A DNA stretch of 25,636 nucleotides from JBFGWM01 sp041588495 (GCA_041588495.1 JBFGWM010000009.1:1-25636), one strand, 5' to 3'; shown: positions 1 to 8,389, counted from the first letter of the stretch. The notes: a model not told the origin generated them from the sequence alone. Program-made: numbers and translations.

Positions 1-1
1 C

Positions 2-586
2 CAGGTCGTCATCGGCATGTCGGAGTGGATGCAGGAATTCTGGTTCATCGCCCTCGGCATACTGGTAGCCGGCTTTTTCACGTTCCGCGAGGTCTATCGG
101 CGCTCTGAGGGTTTCCGCCATGCCATGGACCGGATCCAGTTGCAGGTCCCCATCGTGGGCGAGATCATGCACAAGTCCGCGGTGGCGCGATTCGCCCGGA
201 CCCTGGCCACCACTTTCGCGGCCGGCGTACCACTCGTCGATGCGCTTGAATCGGTAGCCGGCGCAACGGGCAACATCGTCTACTCGTCCGCGGTGAGGCA
301 GATCAAGGAAGACGTTTCCACCGGCACCCAGCTTGCGTTCTGTATGAAGCAGGCGGAAATCTTCCCGTCCATGGCAGTGCAGATGACGGCGATCGGCGAG
401 GAAGCGGGCTCCCTGGACTCCATGCTCGACAAGGTGGCGACCTTCTACGAGGACGAGGTCGACAACATGGTCGACAACCTGACGGCGCTGATGGAACCGA
501 TGATCATGGCCGTACTCGGGGTCCTGGTCGGCGGCCTGATCATCGCCATGTACCTGCCCATCTTCCAGCTCGGCCAGGTCGTCTGA
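2..586 (+). CDS. pilC: Type IV pilus assembly inner-membrane platform protein PilC (3' part)
   Basis: This is the C-terminal part of a type II secretion F (T2SSF) domain protein, the inner-membrane platform on which pilin is assembled with the PilB and PilT ATPases. The frame is open from the left edge (base 2) to a TGA at 584-586, so the 5' end lies outside the window. An internal ATG at 17 is not the real start. Visible features are a membrane segment early in the fragment, then the family motif around RTLATTFAAGVPLVDALE, the acidic stretch GEEAGSLDSMLDKVATFYE, and a last hydrophobic helix ending in the typical MYLPIFQLG. The prepilin peptidase gene pilD follows 12 nt later, which supports the type IV pilus assignment over a general secretion GspF. 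pilB is expected just upstream, out of view. Confidence 0.93.
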   Translation, partial: QVVIGMSEWMQEFWFIALGILVAGFFTFREVYRRSEGFRHAMDRIQLQVPIVGEIMHKSAVARFARTLATTFAAGVPLVDALESVAGATGNIVYSSAVRQIKEDVSTGTQLAFCMKQAEIFPSMAVQMTAIGEEAGSLDSMLDKVATFYEDEVDNMVDNLTALMEPMIMAVLGVLVGGLIIAMYLPIFQLGQVV

Positions 587-598
587 ATCCAGACCGGC

Positions 599-1504
599 AT
601 GCAGATCGCCGATTACCTGGCGACCCAGCCATTCGCCTTCGCGCTGACCGCGCTGGCGTTCGGCCTGATGGTCGGAAGTTTTCTCAACGTGGTGATCTAC
701 CGGCTGCCGCTGATGATGCAGCGGGATTGGGAAAAACAGTGCGTTGAGTTTCTCGCCGAGCGCCCGCACTGGGAGGTGCGCCGCAAGCCGGATGCACCGC
801 CCGAGGACTCCGCACCGTTCAACCTGTCGAAGCCGGATTCACACTGCCCGCAATGCAAGCGCGAGGTCCGCGCCTGGGAAAATATTCCCGTTTTGAGCTA
901 CCTCGTCCTCCGTGGCCGCTGCGCCGGATGTGGCTGGCGCATCCCCGTGCGCTACCCCGCCATCGAACTCGTCACCGGCGTGTCCGCGGCGCTGGTCGCG
1001 AACCATTTCGGCTTCGGCTGGCCCGCGCTGATGGCCATGCTGCTCACCTTCGCCCTGATCGCGCTGACCATGATCGACGTCGACCAGATGCTGTTGCCCG
1101 ACGACATCACCCTGCCGGCCCTGTGGCTGGGACTGGTCCTGAACGCGTGGGGCACGTTTACCGACCTGCACAGCGCGCTGATCGGGGCCGTCGCGGGATA
1201 CCTCGTTCTGTGGACGATCTACTGGGCGTTCAAGCTGCTCACCGGCAAGGAAGGCATGGGCTACGGCGACTTCAAGTTGCTCGCCGCCCTCGGTGCGTGG
1301 ATGGGTTGGCAGGCCCTGCCCCTGATTATCATCCTGTCCTCCCTGGTAGGCGCGATATACGGCGTTGCGGCCATTGCCCTCGGCGGGCACGCCCGGGAAA
1401 AGCCGATTCCGTTCGGCCCCTATCTGGCGGTTGCGGGCTGGATCGCGCTCCTGTGGGGCGGGACCATCACCGACGCCTACCTGCAGTTTTCCGGGATCCG
1501 GTGA
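599..1504 (+). CDS. pilD: Prepilin leader peptidase / N-methyltransferase PilD
   Basis: This bifunctional integral membrane enzyme cleaves the leader of type IV pilins and pseudopilins and N-methylates the new N-terminus. The protein is 301 residues, near the family norm. The N-terminal part has the GSFLNVVIYRLP signature (about 26-37), and the cytoplasmic loop has two CxxC pairs (C83/C86 and C108/C111) that bind zinc in the methyltransferase domain. The peptidase part has the first aspartate cluster MIDVDQMLLPD (D160/D162/D168) and the GxGD-type motif GYGDFK with D224. Several hydrophobic segments fill the C-terminal half. The start ATG at 599 lies 12 nt after the pilC stop, and the coaE start follows the stop by 7 nt, so the genes are probably cotranscribed. 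The same enzyme may also serve type II secretion substrates. Confidence 0.96.
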   Translation: MQIADYLATQPFAFALTALAFGLMVGSFLNVVIYRLPLMMQRDWEKQCVEFLAERPHWEVRRKPDAPPEDSAPFNLSKPDSHCPQCKREVRAWENIPVLSYLVLRGRCAGCGWRIPVRYPAIELVTGVSAALVANHFGFGWPALMAMLLTFALIALTMIDVDQMLLPDDITLPALWLGLVLNAWGTFTDLHSALIGAVAGYLVLWTIYWAFKLLTGKEGMGYGDFKLLAALGAWMGWQALPLIIILSSLVGAIYGVAAIALGGHAREKPIPFGPYLAVAGWIALLWGGTITDAYLQFSGIR

Positions 1505-1511
1505 CGCCCCC

Positions 1512-2120
1512 GTGTTCATCGTCGGACTGACGGGCGGTGTCGGCAGCGGGAAATCGACCGCGGCCCGGGAAATGGAACGCCTCGGCGCCTACGTGATCGA
1601 TGCGGACCAGGTCGCCCGGGACGTCGTGGAGCCCGGCACACCCGCCCTCGCGTCCGTCGCCGAACGCTTCGGCCCGGAAATTCTCGATGCCGACGGTGCA
1701 CTCAACCGTCGTAAACTGCGCGAGATCGTGTTTGCGAACCCCGGCGAAAGGGAGTGGCTGGAACAGTTGCTGCATCCACTGATCAACCGCACCCTTGCGC
1801 AACGCATCGCGGCATCGACCGCACCCTACGCGGTACTGGTCTCGCCGCTGCTGCTGGAAACCGGGCAACGCGACATGGTGCAGCGCATCCTCGTGGTCGA
1901 CTGCCCGGAACACATTCAGGTTCAACGTACCAGTGAACGCGACGGCTGTGCGCCGGAACAGGTCCGTGGCATCATGGCCGCCCAGATGAGTCGCGATGCG
2001 CGGCTTTCCGGGGCAGACGACGTGGTGCGCAATGACGGGGACCTGGATCACCTGCTACAACAGGTCCGCGCCGTGCATGAAACCTACCTGGCGGAAGCCG
2101 GCAAGCCGGACGGCGCATGA
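1512..2120 (+). CDS. coaE: Dephospho-CoA kinase CoaE
   Basis: CoaE catalyses the last step of coenzyme A synthesis, ATP-dependent phosphorylation of the ribose 3'-OH of dephospho-CoA, in the cytoplasm. The chosen start is GTG at 1512, giving 202 residues, typical for the family. The frame is open further upstream, but that part overlaps pilD in another frame and reads as low-complexity shadow. The P-loop GGVGSGKST lies at residues 8-16, right after the start as expected, followed by the DADQVARDVV segment (about 30-39) and an HPLI motif. The gene lies 7 nt after pilD and 15 nt before yacG. In E. coli zapD sits between coaE and yacG, but here there is no gene between them. Confidence 0.95.
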   Translation: MFIVGLTGGVGSGKSTAAREMERLGAYVIDADQVARDVVEPGTPALASVAERFGPEILDADGALNRRKLREIVFANPGEREWLEQLLHPLINRTLAQRIAASTAPYAVLVSPLLLETGQRDMVQRILVVDCPEHIQVQRTSERDGCAPEQVRGIMAAQMSRDARLSGADDVVRNDGDLDHLLQQVRAVHETYLAEAGKPDGA

Positions 2121-2135
2121 CCGGGCGGAGGATCG

Positions 2136-2342
2136 ATGAGCGAAAAGAAACTCGAGGTGAAATGTCCGTCCTGCGGCACCATGGTCGCATGGAGCGAGGA
2201 CAACCCGTGGCGGCCGTTCTGCTGCGAACGCTGCAAGCTGCTTGACCTTGGCGCCTGGGCCGCGGAGGAGCACGCGATCCCCGGCGACCCCACCCTCACG
2301 GAAGGGCTGCCCGACCAGGACCCGGAGCAATCCGGAAACTGA
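2136..2342 (+). CDS. yacG: DNA gyrase inhibitor / zinc-binding protein YacG
   Basis: This 68-residue protein has the YacG zinc ribbon with cysteines C10, C13, C29 and C33. C13, C29 and C33 give the family spacing CPSCG ... FCCERCK. The rest of the N-terminal half also matches the family (PWRPFCCERCKLLDLGAW). The C-terminal 30 residues are acidic and probably disordered. In E. coli YacG binds GyrB and inhibits gyrase. That role is taken from the family, not shown here. The start ATG at 2136 is preceded by GGAGG, a strong ribosome binding site (cgGAGGatcgATG). It ends 10 nt before the convergent Nudix gene. Confidence 0.93.
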   Translation: MSEKKLEVKCPSCGTMVAWSEDNPWRPFCCERCKLLDLGAWAAEEHAIPGDPTLTEGLPDQDPEQSGN

Positions 2343-2352
2343 TCCAACCCGG

Positions 2353-3351
2353 TCAGGTTCCCGACAGAAACCCGGATATTCCGGCGATTCCCTGGGCGCC
2401 CGCCTCCCGGGCCCGCGACAAATCCGCTTCCTCCATGCCGCCCATGGCAAAGACCGGCACAGGGCATGCCCTGACCAGCTCGGCGAACCGCGCCCACCCG
2501 AGCGGCTCCGCGTCGGGATGCGTCGCGGTCTGCCGCACTGGCGAAAGTGTCACGAAATCCACGCCGAGTTGCGCGGCCCGTTCCAGTTCGGCCAGGTCAT
2601 GGCAGGACGCACCCAAAAGCCGATCCCGCCCGACAGGCCGCCGGTCAAGCGTGGCAAGCCTGCGCGAGGAGAGATGGAGCCCAACCCCTGGACGACCCGC
2701 GGCGACTTCCACCGCACCATTGACCATCAGATCAGCGCCAACCGACCGGCAAAGGCCGAGCACTGCCTCGGCACCATCGTCCCAGGACTTGCCGGAGAGG
2801 CCCGGCGCGCGGTACTGGACCAGGCGGACTCCACGGCCAAGAGCCTGCCGCACTGCGGCCCGCAATGCGTCGACAGAATTCACGTCCGGGGTCACGAAAT
2901 AACGGTCCGGCAGCCGGACCGCACCCAGAATGGGCAGATTCGCCGCGGGAAATTCGTAATCGAAGAGGTCGCCGGGTTCGACCCATGACAGTTGCTGGCC
3001 CTCGAGTCCCGCGGGCTCGCCGCTGAACTCCGTGACCTCCCAGGTATCCAGCAGGACATCGAGATCAGGATAGCGGTGGCGGACCCGGATCAGCGGTCGG
3101 CCGCGCGCGGCAACAATGCCAAGTTCCTCGGCCAGTTCGCGCCGCAGGCCTTCGAACCGGGCCTCTCCGGCGTGCAACTTGCCGCCCGGGAACTCCCACA
3201 ACCCGCCCTGGTGCTTGTGGTCGGGACGCCGTGCGAGCAGGACGCGGCCCGCATCGTCCCGCAGTACCGCCGCAACAACGTGGAGCGGACCGGCCCGGTT
3301 TTCCGAGTCGGGATCAGGTACGGTACTCGGCGTTGATTCGCACGTATTCAT
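2353..3351 (-). CDS. MutT-type Nudix hydrolase fused to a degenerate ThiE-like domain
   Basis: This is a two-domain protein of 332 residues. Residues about 21-150 form a Nudix hydrolase with a perfect Nudix box from G57 to I79 (GxxxxxE, then REL, then EExGI), preceded by LWEFPGGK. This is typical of MutT enzymes that clean 8-oxo-dGTP from the nucleotide pool. Residues about 151-332 resemble the TMP-TENI (thiamine phosphate synthase) barrel, with segments GVGLHL, LGASCHD, DFVTLSPVRQTATHP, FAMGGM and GIAGISGF. Several catalytic positions of true ThiE appear replaced, so thiamine synthase activity is doubtful. Such Nudix-ThiE fusions are known in gammaproteobacteria such as Pseudomonas. The start ATG at 3351 overlaps the argJ end by 38 nt. 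No later start codon precedes the Nudix domain. The same frame is open further upstream, but that is argJ shadow. Confidence 0.9.
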   Translation of the reverse strand: MNTCESTPSTVPDPDSENRAGPLHVVAAVLRDDAGRVLLARRPDHKHQGGLWEFPGGKLHAGEARFEGLRRELAEELGIVAARGRPLIRVRHRYPDLDVLLDTWEVTEFSGEPAGLEGQQLSWVEPGDLFDYEFPAANLPILGAVRLPDRYFVTPDVNSVDALRAAVRQALGRGVRLVQYRAPGLSGKSWDDGAEAVLGLCRSVGADLMVNGAVEVAAGRPGVGLHLSSRRLATLDRRPVGRDRLLGASCHDLAELERAAQLGVDFVTLSPVRQTATHPDAEPLGWARFAELVRACPVPVFAMGGMEEADLSRAREAGAQGIAGISGFLSGT

Positions 3352-4534
3352 GGGACAGGTCGCTGGTCCAGACGGTTTCCGCCGCCGGGCCGCGGCCGAG
3401 TTCGACGTGTAATTCGATTTCGGGCTGCGCCATCGCCGCGACGCCCTCGGCCTCGGTGTAGCCGGCCGCCAGTCCGCCGCCGCTGGCGACGGTGACGCCG
3501 TTGATTGCGATCGAGACCGTGGAAACGTCGAGATCGGAAATTCCAGCGCGGCCGACCGCGGCCAGGATCCGCCCCCAGTTGGGATCACTCGCGAACAGGG
3601 CCGTTTTCACCAGGGGGGAGTGGGCCACGGTATACGCAACCTCCAGGGCCTCATCGCTATCGCGGGCACCGGTGACACGCACGGCGACGAACTTGGTCGC
3701 GCCCTCCCCGTCACGGACGATGGCCTGGGCGAGCGTCGCGCACACCGACTCGATTGCAGACGCGACCGCGTCATGTCCCGGAGACTGTTCGTCGACAATC
3801 GACGGATTGCCGGCCGCGCCGGTCGCAATGGCAACGCAGGCGTCGTTGGTCGAGGTATCGCCGTCGACGGTGATTCGATTGAACGATTTCCCGGTCGCCC
3901 GCCGCAGCATGGCTTTGAGCGCGGTGGCACCGATGGCGGCGTCGGTGGCGACGAACGCCAGCATGGTCGCCATGTCGGGGCGGATCATTCCGGAGCCCTT
4001 GGCGATCCCGGTCACGGTCACGGTTCGGCCGTCGATCTCGACCTTTTCGGAACAACCCTTGGGCAGGGTGTCCGTGGTCATGATGGCGCGCGCGGCGGCA
4101 ATCCACCGGTCGGGGCCCAGGTGAGCGAATGCCGCCTCTACCCCTCGCCCGACCCGTTCGACCGGCAGGCGCTCACCGATGACCCCGGTTGAGAACGGCA
4201 GAACCGCGGCAGCTTCCACACCGGCGACGCCGGCAAGTTGTTCGCAGGTCGCGCGCGCATCGGCAAGGCCTGCAGCACCGGTTCCGGCATTGGCATTGCC
4301 CGCATTCACGAGCAGGTAGCGCACCGGCGCACATTCGAGATGCTCACGGGCCACGATCACCGGCGCGGCACAAAACGCGTTTTGGGTGAAAACAGCCGCG
4401 GCGGTACTGCCCGGTTGGCATTCGATGACGGCGATATCGTCACCGCCACGCCTGCGAATCCCCGCCGCCGACACGCCCAGCCGGATGCCGGGAACCGGCT
4501 CCAGGTTTGCGGGCGCATCAAGTCCGACCGGCAT
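3314..4534 (-). CDS. argJ: Bifunctional ornithine acetyltransferase / N-acetylglutamate synthase ArgJ
   Basis: ArgJ moves the acetyl group from N-acetylornithine to glutamate in the cyclic arginine pathway. In bifunctional forms it also makes N-acetylglutamate from acetyl-CoA. The protein is 406 residues from ATG 4534. The self-cleavage site that yields the alpha and beta chains is visible as PDMATMLAF, with the nucleophile T190 at the start of the beta chain. The STGVIG oxyanion region lies at 115-120, and the motif KGSGMIRPDMA at 179-189. The C-terminus HEYVRINAEYRT is typical. Whether it is mono- or bifunctional cannot be read from the sequence. The start codon is separated from the secA stop by a single base, so translation is probably coupled to SecA. 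The frame extends upstream to 4726, but that part is the shadow of the secA 3' end. Confidence 0.96.
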   Translation of the reverse strand: MPVGLDAPANLEPVPGIRLGVSAAGIRRRGGDDIAVIECQPGSTAAAVFTQNAFCAAPVIVAREHLECAPVRYLLVNAGNANAGTGAAGLADARATCEQLAGVAGVEAAAVLPFSTGVIGERLPVERVGRGVEAAFAHLGPDRWIAAARAIMTTDTLPKGCSEKVEIDGRTVTVTGIAKGSGMIRPDMATMLAFVATDAAIGATALKAMLRRATGKSFNRITVDGDTSTNDACVAIATGAAGNPSIVDEQSPGHDAVASAIESVCATLAQAIVRDGEGATKFVAVRVTGARDSDEALEVAYTVAHSPLVKTALFASDPNWGRILAAVGRAGISDLDVSTVSIAINGVTVASGGGLAAGYTEAEGVAAMAQPEIELHVELGRGPAAETVWTSDLSHEYVRINAEYRT

Positions 4535-4535
4535 T

Positions 4536-7267
4536 TCAGGAAGCCAGCTTACCGTGGCATTGCTTGTACTTTTTCCCCGAACCGCACGGACACGGCTCGT
4601 TGCGGCCAACCTTGCGGCCCTCCCGCACATAAGGCTGGGCCGGGTCGCCCTGGGGCGCGGCCCCGGGTCCGCCCGGGTTCGGCTCGGGGGCGGGCCCGGA
4701 CTCGGGCAGCGCCGAGGTCTCCGCATGCTCGAAGTGCATGTCGCCGGGCAACGCTTCCCGACGCTGGCGCGCCAGTTCCTCCGCGTCCTCTTCCCGGGTC
4801 ACCTGGATGTGGCACAACATGCGCACCGTCTCCAGCTTGATGGTTTCCAGCATGTCCTGGAACAGGTAGAAGGCCTCGCGCTTGTACTCCTGCTTGGGGT
4901 TCTTCTGCGCGTATCCGCGGAGGTGGATTCCCTGGCGCAGGTAGTCCATGGCCGCCAGGTGATCCTTCCAGGTCTCGTCGAGCACGCGCAGCATGATCTG
5001 CTTTTCGATGGAGCGCATGGTCTCCGCGCCAACCTTCTCCTCCTTGCGCCGGTACACCCCGGCCACCTCGGAGAGTATCCGTTCGCGCAGGGTCTCCTCG
5101 TGGAGTTCCGGCTCCTTTTCCAGCCACTCGGCAACCGGCATGCCGATCGCGAAATCAACCTCGAGCTGCTTCTCGAGGCCCGGCACGTCCCACATCTCCT
5201 CGATGCTGCCGGGCGGGATAAGGCATTGATGACGTTGTTGACCACGTCGGCGCGCACCGCCTCGATGGTGTCACTGATGTCCTCCGACTCGAGCAACTCG
5301 CGGCGCTGGCTGTAGATGACGGTGCGCTGGTCGTTGGCGACGTCGTCGTACTCGAGCAACTGCTTGCGGATGTCGAAGTTGCGTCCCTCGACCTTGCGCT
5401 GCGCCTTCTCGATGGAATTGCTCACCAGGCGGTGCTCGATGGCCTCGCCCCGTTCCATCCCCAGCGCCTGCATGAATCCGCGCATACGATCCGACGCGAA
5501 GATACGCATGAGGTTGTCTTCGAGAGACAGGTAGAACCGCGAGGAGCCCGGGTCACCCTGGCGCCCGGAACGACCACGCAACTGGTTGTCGATGCGCCGT
5601 GATTCGTGACGCTCGGTACCGATGATGTGCAACCCGCCCGCGGCAATCACCGCGTCGTGGCGCTGCTGCCACTCGCCACGCAGCTGCTCGACCAACGCCG
5701 GATCAGGATTATCGAGGGCCGCGACTTCCGCCTCCCAGTTACCACCGAGGACGATGTCGGTCCCGCGGCCGGCCATGTTGGTGGCGATGGTCACGGTGCC
5801 CGGGCGCCCGGCCTGGGCCACGATCTCGGCCTCCTGCTCGTGGAACTTGGCGTTCAGGACGCTGTGCTTGATCTTTTTCTTTTTCAGCAGGTTCGAGAGG
5901 TATTCCGAGGTCTCGATCGAGATGGTGCCGACCAGAACCGGCCGCCCTTTCTCGACGCAATGCTCGATGTCCTCGATGATCGCCTCGAACTTCTCCTCCA
6001 TGGTGAGATATACGAGATCGTTGTAATCCTCGCGCACCATCGGCCGGTTGGTGGGGATCACGACGACATCCAGACCGTAGATCTGGCGGAACTCGAACGC
6101 CTCGGTATCCGCGGTACCGGTCATGCCGGCCAGCTTGTCGTAAAGCCGGAAATAATTCTGGAAGGTGGTCGAGGCCAGGGTCTGGGTCTCGTGCTGGATG
6201 TTGACCCCCTCTTTTGCCTCCACCGCCTGGTGGATCCCCTCCGACCAGCGCCGACCCGGCATGGTCCGCCCCGTATGCTCGTCGACGATGACCACCTGGC
6301 CGCCCTGCACGATGTAATCGACATCACGCTGGAACAGGGTGTGCGCCTTGAGCGCGGCATTGAGGTGGTGCAGCAGGCCGAGATTGGCCGGTGCATAGAG
6401 ACTGTCCTCGGCCTCCATCAGGCCCGCCTCGACGAGGAGATCCTCGATGAACTGGTGCCCTTCCTCGGTGAACTCGACCTGGCGGTTCTTTTCCTCGATC
6501 ACGTAGTGACCGGGGTGCTCCTCGCTCGGCCCCTGCAGCCGGGGAATCAGCTTGTTCACCTGCTTGTACAACAGCGAACTGTCCTGGGCGGCGCCGGAAA
6601 TGATCAGCGGCGTACGCGCCTCATCGATGAGGATCGAGTCGACCTCGTCGATGATGGCGAAATTCAGCGGCCCCTGGACCTTGTCCTCGATGGCGAACGC
6701 CATGTTGTCGCGCAGGAAATCGAAACCGAATTCGTTGTTGGTGCCGTAGGTCACGTCCGCCGAGTAGGCTGCCCGCTTGGTGGACTGGTCCTCGCCCTGC
6801 AGCACGACCCCGACACGCATGCCGAGGAATTCGAAGATCGGCGCCATCCACTCCGAGTCACGCTTGGCCAGGTAATCGTTGACCGTGACCACGTGGACGC
6901 CGCGCCCCGACAACGCATTGAGATACGCGGGCAGCGTGGCGACCAGGGTCTTGCCTTCACCGGTGCGCATTTCCGCGATATGACCCTCGTGAAGGGTGAT
7001 ACCGCCAATCAGCTGGGCGTCGAAGTGACGCATGCCGAGCGCCCGCCGGGAGGCCTCGCGGACCACCGCGAACGCCTCGGGAAGCAGTGCATCGAGATCC
7101 TCGCCCTGCTCCAGCCGGCCGCGAAACTCGTCGGTCTTCGCGCACAGCGCGGCATCGTCGAGAGCCGCTATCGACTCCTCGAGGGAATTGATGACCGCGA
7201 CGACCTTGGTCATACGCTTGAGTTCGCGGTCGTTCTTGGTGCCGAAAAGCTTGGTGACGATGGACAC
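4536..7267 (-). CDS. secA: Preprotein translocase ATPase SecA (reading frame broken)
   Basis: SecA is the ATPase that drives proteins through SecYEG. The first frame starts at GTG 7267 (AGGA upstream) and carries MRTGEGKT (Walker A, about 100-107), DEVDSILIDEARTP (Walker B region) and TNMAGRGTDIVLGG (helicase motif). It reads correctly to about residue 682 (NNVINA). There the SecA sequence shifts to another frame, continuing IPPGSIEEMWDVPGLEKQLEVDF and ending in the zinc-binding tail CPCGSGKKYKQCHGKLAS, stop 4536-4538. Restoring one base would give about 910 residues, close to the 901 of E. coli. Without repair the first frame runs on to 4799 with a nonsense tail (822 residues). As SecA is essential and both halves are well conserved, a sequencing or assembly error is most likely. 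argJ follows after one base. Confidence 0.95.
5217..5224 (-). other. Apparent one-base deletion (frameshift) in secA
   Basis: On the minus strand the codons AAT GCC TTA TCC CGC read N-A-L-S-R in the first frame. The family expects N-A-(L/F/Y)-I-P-P. Reading GCC TT? ATC CCG CCC GGC with one missing base restores A-L-I-P-P-G and joins the two conserved halves. The missing base therefore lies between 5221 and 5219. There is no long homopolymer here and no obvious slippery heptamer for programmed -1 frameshifting. Confidence 0.85.
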
Positions 7268-7465
7268 TTGGGTTCCTGCTGGGTGGAAGATGATCAGGCC
7301 GGCCGCTGAGCCACGCCATCACGAATGGGGGCCGGCGGGCGACAATGAGTAAAGGGCGGTTATTTTACCCTCGATTGCGGCACCCGGGAAACGGGAACAT
7401 CCGCAAAACAGGCAAATTACAGGGACGTGGCGCGTGATGCCGTAGGACGGGCGCCCGGGGTCGGG
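7268..7465 (-). promoter_or_regulatory. secA upstream region with weak sigma70-like promoter and nested inverted repeat
   Basis: This 198-nt gap between the M23 gene and secA, both on the minus strand, holds no gene. On the minus strand a -10-like TAAAAT (7367-7362) lies 17 nt after TTCCCG (7390-7385), which matches the -35 consensus poorly. An outer inverted repeat TTGCGG/CCGCAA (7375-7380 and 7401-7406) encloses a small CCCG/CGGG stem. No T-run follows it, so it is not a convincing rho-independent terminator. I see no secM-like leader peptide. The secA ribosome binding site AGGA lies just upstream of its GTG. Confidence 0.35.
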
Positions 7466-8389
7466 TCAGCGACTGGCGCGATGAATGTAGGTCGCGGGAT
7501 TGACCGGTCGGCCGTCCTTGTGAACCTCGAAGTGCACGTGGGGGCCGGTGGAGCGGCCGCTGGAGCCCATGCGCGCAATGACCTGACCCTTGCGCACCAC
7601 GTCACCCACCTTCACGAGGTTCTCGCTGTTGTGGGCGTAGCGGGTCGAGTGACCACCACCGTGATTGATCTCAACCAACAGCCCGTAACCGTGCTTCTTG
7701 CCTGAAACCGTGACCACGCCCGCGGCGACCGCGACGATGTCGGAACCGTTCTTGCCGGCGAAGTCGAACCCGGCGTGCCAGGCCAGACGACCGGTGATGG
7801 GGTCGGTGCGACGTCCGAAGCGCGATGAAATCCAGCCCTTTTTAACCGGGCGACCGGTGACGAAAACGTCCTTCTGGAATTCCTGGTTGCCCATCAGCAT
7901 GCTGATGACCTCGAGCTGCTGCTCGCGCTTCTCGATCTGGTCCTGCAACTGCTGCAGGGCGTCGAGAAACTCAGGCTGGCTGAACGCCGAGCCGGCATCG
8001 CCGAGTTCCGGGCCACCGAGCGCCGGCGTATCGCCGAAATCGAACTCGTCCTCGTCCAGTTCGGCCATCTTGGCGAGACGTTCGCCGAGTGCATCGATCC
8101 GCAGCAGACGCGCCTGCAGTTCACCCATACGCACGGTCAGCGCATCAATCTGTTCACCCGCCTCGCGACGGGCGGTCTCGACGCTGAGTTTCTGTCCGGC
8201 GAGTTCCGCCTTCCACTCCAGCGCGTGGGCCTCGATCAGGCCGCGTTCGGGGTCGTGGAGGAAATATCCCAGCCCGGCGGCACCCGCGAGCAGGCCGCCC
8301 AGCAACAGGATTGTGCCAAGCACGAGGCCGCTCCCCACCGAGAACGAGCGGGACCTTCCATACTTGCCCGTAACAAGAATAATATTCAT
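7466..8389 (-). CDS. Membrane-anchored M23 (LytM-type) peptidoglycan endopeptidase
   Basis: This 307-residue protein has a short cytoplasmic N-terminus with a basic cluster, a membrane segment at about 21-44, and a predicted periplasmic coiled coil (about 50-115 and 138-165) separated by an acidic linker. The C-terminal M23 domain has the expected zinc ligands: H205 and D209 in HAGFD, and H286 in HVHFE, with H284 and H252 (YAH) completing the active site. It is therefore probably an active metallopeptidase that cuts peptide cross-links in peptidoglycan. The lack of any substituted ligand argues against an EnvC/NlpD-type activator role. M23 genes between DUF721 and secA are also found in Pseudomonas. 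The start ATG at 8389 has a weak GGA upstream. DUF721 is transcribed divergently after a 62-nt gap. Confidence 0.92.
   Translation of the reverse strand: MNIILVTGKYGRSRSFSVGSGLVLGTILLLGGLLAGAAGLGYFLHDPERGLIEAHALEWKAELAGQKLSVETARREAGEQIDALTVRMGELQARLLRIDALGERLAKMAELDEDEFDFGDTPALGGPELGDAGSAFSQPEFLDALQQLQDQIEKREQQLEVISMLMGNQEFQKDVFVTGRPVKKGWISSRFGRRTDPITGRLAWHAGFDFAGKNGSDIVAVAAGVVTVSGKKHGYGLLVEINHGGGHSTRYAHNSENLVKVGDVVRKGQVIARMGSSGRSTGPHVHFEVHKDGRPVNPATYIHRASR

Noticed and set aside
3352..3588. Upstream extension of the Nudix frame
   Set aside because: Lies inside argJ and is low-complexity. The Nudix domain starts after the ATG at 3351.
4799..5218. Continuation of the first secA frame after the break
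   Set aside because: Its residues are Arg/Ser/Cys-rich with no SecA similarity, while the other frame has the conserved SecA C-terminus.
5217..5224. Programmed -1 frameshift in secA
   Set aside because: No X XXY YYZ slippery heptamer is present at the break, and I know of no SecA family that uses frameshifting.
5606..7309. A 567-residue open frame on the plus strand opposite secA
   Set aside because: It is a GC-driven antisense shadow of secA. It has low-complexity, basic and acidic runs, no family resemblance, and the other strand codes for clear SecA motifs.
7440..7465. GGGCGCCC palindrome after the M23 stop as a terminator
   Set aside because: No T-run follows on the minus strand, and such short palindromes are common in GC-rich DNA.
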